A stretch of DNA of 64,000 nt from Flectonema sp. DT1601 (Eukaryota > Euglenozoa > Diplonemea > Diplonemida > Diplonemidae): contig OZ025817.1 in the NCBI GenBank assembly GCA_964019425.1, positions 124,001 through 188,000 on the forward strand. The letters run 5' to 3'. The notes below the pieces were generated by a model. It searched no databases, was not told the DNA's origin, and was given only the letters and a program-made list of their open reading frames with translations. This document shows positions 20,908 through 29,528 of this stretch, one piece after another (within the stretch, counting starts at the first letter, position 1; each line of letters starts with the position of its first letter). The position numbers and the translations under genes were made by a program.

Positions 20908-23148
20908 CTACAATTTTCTGAAGTCAGCGCAAGACTTTACCTTAGTAGTCGCTAATAGGCTTTGTAACTGTTTGATTTTGACCTTATTTAACCAGCAGTA
21001 TACCAATCCTCCAATTGCTGTCCAGGTTTGGTTAATGGTCGATAAGTCTGCTTGTAATTCCTCGTTGTCTTCTCCGATGGAAGAACTGCCTGCGCTGGAG
21101 TAGACTTCTGAGTCGACGTCAGTGTAGACTGTCTCACGTCGTTCCCAATCAGCATCGTGTGGTCGACCGCGTACAGATCCTTTGAACGCTGTACTGTCTC
21201 TTCCTCCCCACGGAGATTCAATCCCGCGAACTGGTGCTATACTTCCCCGAGATTCCAGTCTCGGTTCTCGTAAATTATATTTAGTCTTGCGTGATTCACC
21301 CGCCGTCCGTCTTGGTCCCTTGTTCTTAGCAACTCTTTTTGTTATCGTGAGAGAAGTGTTAGGAAGCATCGCCAAATGCCAGAATGCTCCCTTGATCAGG
21401 AAGAAGACTGCAAGAACTCTTAGCAACTTCATACCATCTCCTAAAGAACTGAACAGCTCTGCCGTCAACATTGGTTGTATACTGCTGACACTACAGAGAA
21501 CACTCAAAGGGAATACTTCGAAGGAGGGATTTCCAGAAAAGAATTTCTTTAGCACGATGTGAGTTGGGTCTTCTTGACGTACCTGAACCTCAGCATGGAC
21601 AGCAACAAGTAAATCTCGAATCATTTCCCCTCCGTCGTGAAATAAACTATCGAGGGTCACTTCTCTGAATGGTTGCTTAGTTTTTGTAGCTATCCACATT
21701 AAGATTAATTCTTTCACTCTAACTGTGATATTGTGATAATATTTTTTATCTGTTTTTTTTTTTTTTTTTTTTTTTTTAGTTGAAATTTATTTTAACCAGA
21801 CATTTTGAAATTACCGGTGTGCTACTCTTTTAAAAAAAAAACAGTTCACAGTTCGTATTCTCACCAGTGATAAAAACATACTCGACGGTTTCTCATATGC
21901 CTTCCTAAGGGAGTGAGAGAGTTTCATAAGACCAGGAGAAGGTTGATATCGCTGTTGATATCCCGGTTGGAGAGATTCGAGTATACCTTCCGTAACTTCG
22001 TATCTTATTTTACTCGCTGCTGATTGTGATTGCAGTAAAGAAATTTTTGTGTGATAAGTCCTATCCTGTTCTTTAAGCTGAGAGAGGTAATGTGCTTCTT
22101 GGTCTCGTTTTTCGTTTAGTTCGTTTGTGGTAACTCGAATGTCTTCAAGAAGTTTATTTTCAATTAGTATTTTTTGATCTGTTATTCGCTGAAGTTTTTC
22201 AGTTATAATCTGACACTCCGCTTGTGACTGAGCTAGTTTTTTATCTCTGTTTCTCACAACGATGAAATTACGCCAGACGAGTACAATTCTACGAAGGGTA
22301 GCTCTTCTCATCGCCCTGGCTATAAATTTCAAACACTCTTTTGAATGCTTCACGGAGAGAGAAGTATTCTTCTTCCAACTATTAAATACGAATTTTTTTA
22401 TTTTCAATTGATAGGTCCTAAGAGTACAATCTATTATACTTGTAAAACGCATTATTGTGTCTTCACGTTGACTTGCGACTTCTTCTAGTCGAGCGATTTC
22501 CAACAGAAGCGCCTCACATACTTCAACATAGGTGTCACACTCTTTTTGGTCTCCTGCAACAAGTCGGTCTAAAATTTCTTGAGTGAGTTTAGGTCTTGGA
22601 AGGGAAGTTTCTCTGCTGTGTAGGATGTTGTCTCGTAGCTGATTTACGGCCCAGCGATGACTTCGTCCAAAGCGAACATCAAACAGGTTACCAACTTTTT
22701 CTAAAATTTGAGTAGCTGCTTCAATACGAAGAAGCTTTCCAGGAATTGTATTCAAAGACTCATCAGCTACAGCTGCAACCATATCAACCCATCTAATGGT
22801 TGATGTGAAGGTATTCGAATCATCTTCCGCATGTCTTTGCCATTCCGCAACTCTTTTTCTAGCAATCTTATGTTCATTACTCCTCTCATTTACTATTCCA
22901 CTCAATGCTACTTCTCGTACTCTTCTTGGTGATGCTGGAGGTTCTGGTTGCAGTAATTTCGGACATCTTTCTTTAGGCTGTGGACCTGACAGCAACTCAA
23001 TGATATGCGGTGGAGCAGGAAGATCCTTCCTAGGAGATTCAACCGGTGATATTACTAATTTCTCTAACCTGGCAGTCCCTGGACGAGATCTGTTCTGTCT
23101 TTTCTTTTCATTCAACTGCAGATACGATATCGGTAACGGTGATATCAT
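20908..23148 (-). CDS. Coiled-coil membrane protein, two exons, family unknown
   Basis: Exon 1 (23148-21882) ends in a GTATGT donor; exon 2 runs 21749-20908. They join in frame (phase 1) into about 702 residues. An alternative acceptor at 21723-21725 (TATCACAG) is also in frame and would drop nine residues. Exon 2 alone lacks an ATG near its 5' end except an internal Met at 21699, which supports the join over a separate gene. The N-terminal ~100 residues are Pro/Arg/Ser-rich and disordered; residues ~210-390 are coiled-coil with basic stretches (RAMRRATLRR); the exon 2 part holds hydrophobic segments (LLRVLAVFFLIKGAFWHLAML; WTAIGGLVYCWL) separated by an Arg-rich linker. I do not recognise it. 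Confidence 0.72.
21750..21881 (-). other. Predicted cis-intron joining two frames
   Basis: 132 nt, donor GTATGTT, 3' end an A run of ~23 then CAG, the same unusual shape as the PRPP synthetase intron. The join keeps frame with 11 extra open codons before the next possible initiator. Confidence 0.6.
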
Positions 23149-23415
23149 TTTTTTTTTTTTTTTTAAAAAAGAAAATCTAATTGAGGAGTGATGAAAATAT
23201 ATTGTTGTCATGTCTTTATTTCTTTATTTTTTTAATTTAAAACAGGTGTCGTTCCAATTTGGATGAGCAAAAAGTATATAAAAAAATTTAAACTGAAAAT
23301 CTATTTTTTTTTGTCACACGAAACAGAATAAGAAATACGTAAGAAAGAATAAAATCAATACAGGTACATTAACAAAAAAAAAAAAAAAAAAAAAAAAAAA
23401 CTACTAAAATGTTGC

Positions 23416-25557
23416 TCACATGAATCGCTCTATCATTGCTTCTAAGGTTTGATTTTCCTCGACCAACGTGTTTGCAGCAGATAATCGTTCTTCAATGCTT
23501 TGCTTAATCTCCTTATCGAGAGTGTCGTTCTCCTCAATCAATCCTTTTAAACGTCGTGAGAATACCGGAGGTTGTGGTTGTGAATACTCTACCTCAACAA
23601 GCCTATTAAAACAAACAGACGACACTCGAGAAGGAAGAGATGACATCGCCGGAGTAGCTGTCGGAGTTGGTACAAACGATGGCGGCTTTACCTCTTCAGA
23701 AACTGTTATGATTTGCCGTTTTGGAGATCCAGAAATCACCCCAGAGTGAGGCGCAGCAACAACAACATCATCAAGTAACACTGGATGTATCTCTGTATCA
23801 GGTATAGTTACAGTGGTATCATTTTCATTAAAGATAGGTGATTGTGGTGGTGATGCGTCTCTCGGAAGACCATCGAGAAACGCACCAAGACCACCATCCG
23901 TGGATACTGTTCGTTCTCGAAAAGGTGATCTTATTTCATTTAATTGTTCTTCATAGAAGTCAGGTTTCTCTTCTACGTCAACTTCTTCAGGAAGTTGCTT
24001 CAAAGGAAGACCTTTTGTTGAAAGATACCGTTCTCGTTTTTCTGAACTATTACACGCATCTGGAATTGTATAACAGCTGTCAGCACTGCATAAGTCTGGA
24101 GCATGCATCGATGTTATTCTTATTTTATTTGATCGTCCCGATAAGCAACTTAAGAAACGACCTGTTCTGTAACCCTCACCTTCTGGGTATTGATCGGGCA
24201 CAGATAGAGCAGAACAGAAATATGATACAAGTTCACATACGGGCATTCCACTGCCAGAAATTACTGTTAGCGATGGTGGTGAGACGGATACAGCTGTTTG
24301 CTGACACTTTGCCCAACGTGAGTGAAGAGAGTAGTACCAACATCCAACAAAACCAGGAAGACGATCTCCGTTGTTATTATTTAGTAAATATTTATTTTCA
24401 GATTTAATTATTCCAAGATTCTTATTCAGGTGATCAGTTGACATCGCAATCTTCCAATACCCCGTCGTGTCTATATAAAGTCTTTTTCCATCAGTTCCCT
24501 CCCACATTGGCCAGGAATTAAAATCCATAGATGACCTTGTGTATCGACCAGAAGCTGCAGGGTGTTCAAAGGAAGTAATCCAGTATACCTCTGGTGTGCA
24601 TCCGTCGGTAGGATCTTGATGGTTGATTCGGAGTGACTTCCATTCGTATTTATTTGTTTTTACTAATTGGTTTGGTAAATCCTTTACGAGAGAATCATTC
24701 TTCACACCAGTTTCAATAATTGTTATATTACATAAAGGATGCATGCTGTGAATTAAGTTTTGAAACATCTCTTCACTTGTAAGCGGACCTACAAAAGAAC
24801 TATCAGCGCAGGTCCATCCCCGTCTTGGATCAGACAACAGAGCGATGAATATATCATTATCTTTTGAGTCTTCAACTGCCCATCTTATCCATTTAAATAT
24901 TTCAGATTTCGTTAAATCAGAACTGACATCATTATTATCTCTCGGAATACACCATTCCGCACCATCAAAACCTCCACTTTGAGTCATCGACTCGTACAGT
25001 TGCTCTCTTACACTAATAGCATCCTTGCCAGTTGCCAAGACTAGTACTCTTTTACGCTTTCTTACAGGTCGAATCGGATGTATTATATTATTAAAAGGAA
25101 CAAGTAAAGGTCCTCTATGAGTTTGTAGTAGAGCAGCATTCTGATTAGCAGAAATAGATAACACTGATGCCTTAGTGTTGTTCAAGAAATCATCTTTTAC
25201 AAGTTGGTGGATTTGTACCCTCATTCCAGGAACTAAGAATAAGTGATTTGGGACGTCTCGTATATCTCCAAAAGAAAGTAGTCTTTTGTAATGTGTGTCT
25301 AGCGTAGAACCTTTGCCGTAGGCCTTGGCGACGTTATCTTCATTCAGTCCGTTTGTAGAAGAGTTAACTTTGCGACAGAGATGTTCGTATTCTCTTTTAG
25401 TCATATTTGATCCCCTCATAACTTCTCCCCATCGACAGGTTTCAGTGTAGTTCCAAAGTCCATCTCCATCGCGATCGAAGAAACGAAATATTACTCCAAC
25501 TCGGGCAAAAGTTTCATCGGCATCGTCGGAGCTCGCCCCCCAGCAGGCGTTCCCCAT
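23416..25557 (-). CDS. Acylated EF-hand protein with degenerate metacaspase-like domain
   Basis: 713 residues starting MGNACWGAS, which fits N-myristoylation at Gly2 and palmitoylation at Cys5. Residues ~22-45 hold an EF-hand with loop DRDGDGLWNYTE. Residues ~108-165 form the SH3-like module shared with other proteins here. Residues ~168-290 resemble a metacaspase p20 domain: a first strand KRVLVLATG and a helix LTKSEIFKWIRWAVEDSKDNDIF, but where GHG and DxCHSG are expected the sequence reads SDPRRGW and IETGVKND, so neither catalytic residue is present. Residues ~335-385 contain a YxxxxxYW motif block (RLYIDTTGYWKI) seen in many protist proteins. The tail is Pro/Ser-rich with a final coiled coil. 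TTATCTTACCTACAG lies 16 nt above the ATG. Confidence 0.8.
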   Translation of the reverse strand: MGNACWGASSDDADETFARVGVIFRFFDRDGDGLWNYTETCRWGEVMRGSNMTKREYEHLCRKVNSSTNGLNEDNVAKAYGKGSTLDTHYKRLLSFGDIRDVPNHLFLVPGMRVQIHQLVKDDFLNNTKASVLSISANQNAALLQTHRGPLLVPFNNIIHPIRPVRKRKRVLVLATGKDAISVREQLYESMTQSGGFDGAEWCIPRDNNDVSSDLTKSEIFKWIRWAVEDSKDNDIFIALLSDPRRGWTCADSSFVGPLTSEEMFQNLIHSMHPLCNITIIETGVKNDSLVKDLPNQLVKTNKYEWKSLRINHQDPTDGCTPEVYWITSFEHPAASGRYTRSSMDFNSWPMWEGTDGKRLYIDTTGYWKIAMSTDHLNKNLGIIKSENKYLLNNNNGDRLPGFVGCWYYSLHSRWAKCQQTAVSVSPPSLTVISGSGMPVCELVSYFCSALSVPDQYPEGEGYRTGRFLSCLSGRSNKIRITSMHAPDLCSADSCYTIPDACNSSEKRERYLSTKGLPLKQLPEEVDVEEKPDFYEEQLNEIRSPFRERTVSTDGGLGAFLDGLPRDASPPQSPIFNENDTTVTIPDTEIHPVLLDDVVVAAPHSGVISGSPKRQIITVSEEVKPPSFVPTPTATPAMSSLPSRVSSVCFNRLVEVEYSQPQPPVFSRRLKGLIEENDTLDKEIKQSIEERLSAANTLVEENQTLEAMIERFM

Positions 25558-25975
25558 GTAGTGTCTTCACTGGCTGTAGGTAAGATAATTATCTGATTAT
25601 GTGTGATGACATTCAACACCTCAATAATCACAATACTAAAGGAAAAATTTATTTTTCAAACGTGAAACAAGAACGATGTTCACCTTATGAAATACGAAGT
25701 GCGCTGTTTTTTTAAAATCAGAATGAGAGGAACAGACAAAGGAGGGATGAATACCTAACATTGCCATAAGAGTGAAACAATAACGGGATCTACACAATGA
25801 GATCACCACAAAAAGTCATCATTTCGGATAAGAAAAGGGAGGGAAACAAAGGACACACGATTTTTTCCAATTTCCCCGAAGGAAAGAATGGAAATAATAA
25901 AACAGGTTTAGAGATACTAAAGTAGTCTCACTATAAAACAACATCATAAAGTTTGTGACTTCAAAGAGAAACCAA
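25558..25975. other. Intergenic spacer
   Basis: 418 nt between the EF-hand gene's start and the stop of the cathepsin gene. No gene or repeat seen; it should hold the 3' UTR of cathepsin's downstream neighbour boundary signals and the acceptor at 25574-25590. Confidence 0.5.
25574..25590 (-). promoter_or_regulatory. Predicted splice acceptor above the EF-hand gene
   Basis: Minus-strand TTATCTTACCTACAG, giving a 16-nt leader before ATG 25557. Confidence 0.55.
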
Positions 25976-26938
25976 TTAGACTTCTGAAGTAACTGGGGCG
26001 AGGTCCAGTCCACACTGGTTGCTTCCTCTAGCGATTCTGATGTATCCGCTCTCTCCCCAGTTTGCTCCCCAAGAGTTCTTTACGATCCAGTAGCCTGGAG
26101 CGTATCCAACAATTAAGACAGCGTGGTCGAGGGTCTTTCCTTCACAGTTGGACATGATTCCTCCAGTGTAGGTCTGGAACGAGCTGGCGTCAAGGGCAAT
26201 CGAGAGAGGTCCGTTCTTACCAACGAACACAGCCATCTCATCCTCACTGTGAGCGAGCTTCTTGTATCCCTTGATGGTGGCTCCGACCTTCATTGAAGAA
26301 ACGTCCTTGCACTCGGCAACTCTTCCCTCTCCAGAGGTGTATGGGTACTCTTCCTCAGTAACAATACCACCACTGTGGTTGTCGAGTAACCACTGCATGG
26401 CTTGGTATTGCCATCCTCCTCCACATCCAGCATCAGTCTTGTCACATGATACCAACTCCTGCTCTGAGAGGGAGGTGAGCTGGTTACCTGCAAGCTTCCA
26501 CTGTCCTTCAATACCTCCAGTGGTTGAGAATGACCAACAAGATCCACACTGTGCCTGGTTCTTCACCTGAGTTACGGCTCCCTTGGTTCTCCAGTCAACG
26601 GCATCGACGTTGGCCTTCACATCCTCGGCAGTGTACATACGAGCAGGGCTCTGCTCGACTGGCATGTTCAGGTTGTGGTAAACCTTGAATTCCTCACTCG
26701 ACAAGTCAGTGTAGATGTTCATTCCGAATTCACATCCAGGGTTCGACTTCTCCAATGAAGATCCCTTTCTCATGTTCTCCATGAAGATAGTTCTTCTCTT
26801 TGGTTCATCAACTCCGCTGTACTTCTTGTTGTATGACTCCTTGAAGTTCTTCCAAAGAAGTGCTTCATTGTTGTTGATGTAGTCCAACGGAAGGGATGAA
26901 GCGGACGCGATAAGAGCGAGGGCGGCAGCGGTCTTCAT
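25976..26938 (-). CDS. Cathepsin L-like cysteine protease (papain family, C1A)
   Basis: 320 residues in the preproenzyme layout: signal peptide (MKTAAALALIASASS), I29-type inhibitor prodomain (~28-95), and a mature domain from about V111 (VDAVDWRTKGAVT). Catalytic residues are intact: Gln128, Cys134 in CGSCWSF, His272 in LDHAVLIVGY and Asn288 in KNSWG. The stretch GCGGGWQYQAMQWLLDNHSG and EEYPYTSGEG resembles kinetoplastid cysteine proteases such as cruzain, but the long C-terminal extension of those enzymes is absent. It should act in lysosomes or digestive vacuoles. Codon use is strongly biased (G/C-ending), indicating high expression. An AATCACTTTACGCAG acceptor gives a 25-nt leader. Confidence 0.96.
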   Translation of the reverse strand: MKTAAALALIASASSLPLDYINNNEALLWKNFKESYNKKYSGVDEPKRRTIFMENMRKGSSLEKSNPGCEFGMNIYTDLSSEEFKVYHNLNMPVEQSPARMYTAEDVKANVDAVDWRTKGAVTQVKNQAQCGSCWSFSTTGGIEGQWKLAGNQLTSLSEQELVSCDKTDAGCGGGWQYQAMQWLLDNHSGGIVTEEEYPYTSGEGRVAECKDVSSMKVGATIKGYKKLAHSEDEMAVFVGKNGPLSIALDASSFQTYTGGIMSNCEGKTLDHAVLIVGYAPGYWIVKNSWGANWGESGYIRIARGSNQCGLDLAPVTSEV

Positions 26939-27171
26939 TTTGTTGTTTGGTGGAAATTAAGTTCTGCGTAAAGTGATTTTAAAACTTGTGTACTCTACCA
27001 ACAGGAACAATTGTTCAGCTTATTAATAAGTGAGAAAATGACACACTCAGCTCTCTAATTTTACTCATACGACATGTTGTTGCACTGAGTGAGTTGGATG
27101 ATAATAAAAAAATAAAATACAAAAAAAAATGACGACAGAAGCGTCGCTAATATGTAGCGATTGAAAGAATA

Positions 27172-29346
27172 CTACAAAGCCACACCCAAAGTGTCACTGA
27201 TGACCTCATGTAGACGGGTAGCAATATGAACATCAATACCACTCCAGATCATTTTAATCCCTTCTACACCATCAGAATTATAAACCAATATCGTAATACT
27301 TCTAAGACAAATACTATCAGCAGTCACTCGCAAACTAGTTCGAATAGGTAACGGCAGGGAATCGAACTCAGGTGTTAAAACCTTAGCGATAGCAGATAAG
27401 AATGCTGTATCATCATGAGGTGGTGGGAGGGTACATGAAGGATCTCTCTTAATGATCGCATTAAAAGTTATTGAATGTTTTTTATTAGACAATTCTTTCA
27501 ATTCAACGAAATGATCGGCACGAGTGATGTCGAACACCTGTTCTTCCTCACCATCTTCAGGGACGGATACAATTAGTTTTGTTGTGTCGTTGATACCCCA
27601 ATTTTGAGTGCCTTGAGGAATTGGAATATATCTACTTTTAGGAGAGCTGTTTCCTGTGATGCGATCGTTTATTTGTAGACTCCAATGGTCTGCGTCACAT
27701 CCGCAATCGATGTCGCATGGTCCTGTTGGTTTTAAATCCTTAATCATTACAGATAACGATTCTATGTTGACTCCCCATGATGACCACCAATCTTTCTGTC
27801 TCTTAACTACCTGACCAGAACAGTCTTCTTCATCATCAGGTTGTTGTTGAAGTTGTTGTTGACACTCAACAGCAAAATTCTTAATGTCAGAAAAACATTT
27901 TTTTAAATCAGAGCTCTCAGCAGCTTCAGAAAATGATAATTTCATAACCAAAGGGATCTCTCTCCTAACTGTTATACTTTGAGAATGTCCATTCAGAGGA
28001 GCATAACACGGAATCTTACAATCAACTACAATACGTTCCATTAAAGGGATCATACATTTCTCATAGTCACCATGAACTAGTACGACTGCCTGTGGTGATA
28101 ACTGTTGGATAAGACGAAGAATACCACGAGCATCAGCATGTGCTGAGAACGGCATGTTCATAGCTTTGCATTTTACAGGAACTTCTTGTCCGTCAATTGT
28201 GACTGTTGTTGATTCGTTAGTGAGTATCTCATGTCCAAGAGTTCCAGCTACGCAATACCCAGGTAGGATGACAGTGTTTGCATCAGATTCACACCAATGA
28301 TGAAATGCTTTTAGACTTGATCCCGCATGAAGCATTCCCGGAGTTGAAAACAACACCAACGGACCAGGATGAGATAATAACGTCTCATCAAACACTGAAA
28401 CAGTTGAAAAATCAAAATTCGCTGATGTAGCTGACGTTGCTGCACACCTCCCAGAAGGATGCTTAAAAGCAGGTGACGTCCAGGAAGTGTGAAGTTTGTA
28501 GTAGTCGTTTGCTCTCCCGACCATACCAGCTGAGAAGTAAATAGGAATGTGATTTAAATTCATTCTTTTCCAATACGTTTCTATTAATATAAGAAGCTCT
28601 TGTGCTCTACCCATTGCGAAGACTGGTATTAATACTTTACCTCCTTTAGTGACGGTTTCGTAAACAGTTTCGAGGAAGACTCGTTCACGAGCTCTTCGGC
28701 TGTCTCTAATTTTATTACCATACGTAGACTCTGTAATAAAAACATCAGGACGGATTCCAGATGGTACGTATGCTGCAGACAAGTGTCGGTCTGAACTCGT
28801 ATTGTAATCGCCAGTGTAAAAAGCAGAGCATCCATGAGCCTCAATGAGAAACATTACAGCCCCTAATACATGACCAGCGTAGTACGATGTGATTTTTATT
28901 TCTGTTCCAGATTTAGATTTTATTTTTATAGTTTCATGGAGTTCGATTAAGGAAGCCTTCGACATGCAGTTTTTAACATCGTCTCGTCCCCAAACATTTA
29001 TAGATGTCCTCTGCGATTGAATTTTTGCAAAATCATCGAGTAAGAGCGGAGCTATACTTTTAGTCGGGGCAGTCATAATGAGAGGACCTGAATATCCAAT
29101 TCGCTCTGTTAGTATCGGTAGTGAACCAACGTGATCAAGATGGAAATGTGTGATTAACACCGCGTCTATTTTATTGGTTAAGTCTCCTTCAGCAATAAAT
29201 TCAAAGTCTGGAAACATTTTGTGATTAGCGTATCCCATATGCATCCCACAGTCACACATCACAAGCACATCACCAATTGATATCAAAACACACGATCGTC
29301 CGACTTCCCTTCCAGCTCCGAGAGGGATGACTTTAATCTCTGCCAT
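27172..29346 (-). CDS. INTS11: Integrator subunit 11 (INTS11), metallo-beta-lactamase/beta-CASP RNA endonuclease
   Basis: 724 residues. The catalytic metallo-beta-lactamase motif is HFHLDH at 67-72, preceded by PLGAGREVGRSC and CDCGMHMGYANHKMFPDFEF; the CGMHMG and FPDF pair and TGDYNTSSDRHLSAA distinguish INTS11 from its paralogue CPSF73. The beta-CASP region follows (PVFAMGRAQELL; PIYFSAGMVGRAND; LFSTPGMLHAG), and SFSAHAD plus VLVHGDYEK are further metal-site motifs. The family cuts nascent snRNA and other RNAs within Integrator in the nucleus. The last ~220 residues are divergent and probably bind a partner (INTS9-like). TTAATTTCTTTCATCAG lies 17 nt above the ATG. Confidence 0.94.
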   Translation of the reverse strand: MAEIKVIPLGAGREVGRSCVLISIGDVLVMCDCGMHMGYANHKMFPDFEFIAEGDLTNKIDAVLITHFHLDHVGSLPILTERIGYSGPLIMTAPTKSIAPLLLDDFAKIQSQRTSINVWGRDDVKNCMSKASLIELHETIKIKSKSGTEIKITSYYAGHVLGAVMFLIEAHGCSAFYTGDYNTSSDRHLSAAYVPSGIRPDVFITESTYGNKIRDSRRARERVFLETVYETVTKGGKVLIPVFAMGRAQELLILIETYWKRMNLNHIPIYFSAGMVGRANDYYKLHTSWTSPAFKHPSGRCAATSATSANFDFSTVSVFDETLLSHPGPLVLFSTPGMLHAGSSLKAFHHWCESDANTVILPGYCVAGTLGHEILTNESTTVTIDGQEVPVKCKAMNMPFSAHADARGILRLIQQLSPQAVVLVHGDYEKCMIPLMERIVVDCKIPCYAPLNGHSQSITVRREIPLVMKLSFSEAAESSDLKKCFSDIKNFAVECQQQLQQQPDDEEDCSGQVVKRQKDWWSSWGVNIESLSVMIKDLKPTGPCDIDCGCDADHWSLQINDRITGNSSPKSRYIPIPQGTQNWGINDTTKLIVSVPEDGEEEQVFDITRADHFVELKELSNKKHSITFNAIIKRDPSCTLPPPHDDTAFLSAIAKVLTPEFDSLPLPIRTSLRVTADSICLRSITILVYNSDGVEGIKMIWSGIDVHIATRLHEVISDTLGVAL

Positions 29347-29363
29347 CGTTATGTAGGTGATGA

Positions 29364-29381
29364 CTGATGAAAGAAATTAAT
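29364..29381 (-). promoter_or_regulatory. Predicted splice acceptor above INTS11
   Basis: Minus-strand TTAATTTCTTTCATCAG, 17 nt before the ATG. Confidence 0.55.
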
Positions 29382-29528
29382 CACAAGATGAACCAGCGGA
29401 GAAACCTGATCGTTCGAAATCACTTTGAAAAAACCCCATCAATCAGGCAAACAGACCGTATTGTTCAGTGTGTGTATAAAACGATAGCATTATCGTAAAA
29501 AGTGTAAAGATAACGATGTGCTGGTTAC

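Noticed and set aside
20908-21717. Stand-alone membrane protein resembling PEX16
   Set aside because: The two-helix layout with an Arg-rich linker recalls PEX16 only loosely, the frame lacks an ATG at its 5' end, and it joins in phase to the preceding exon.
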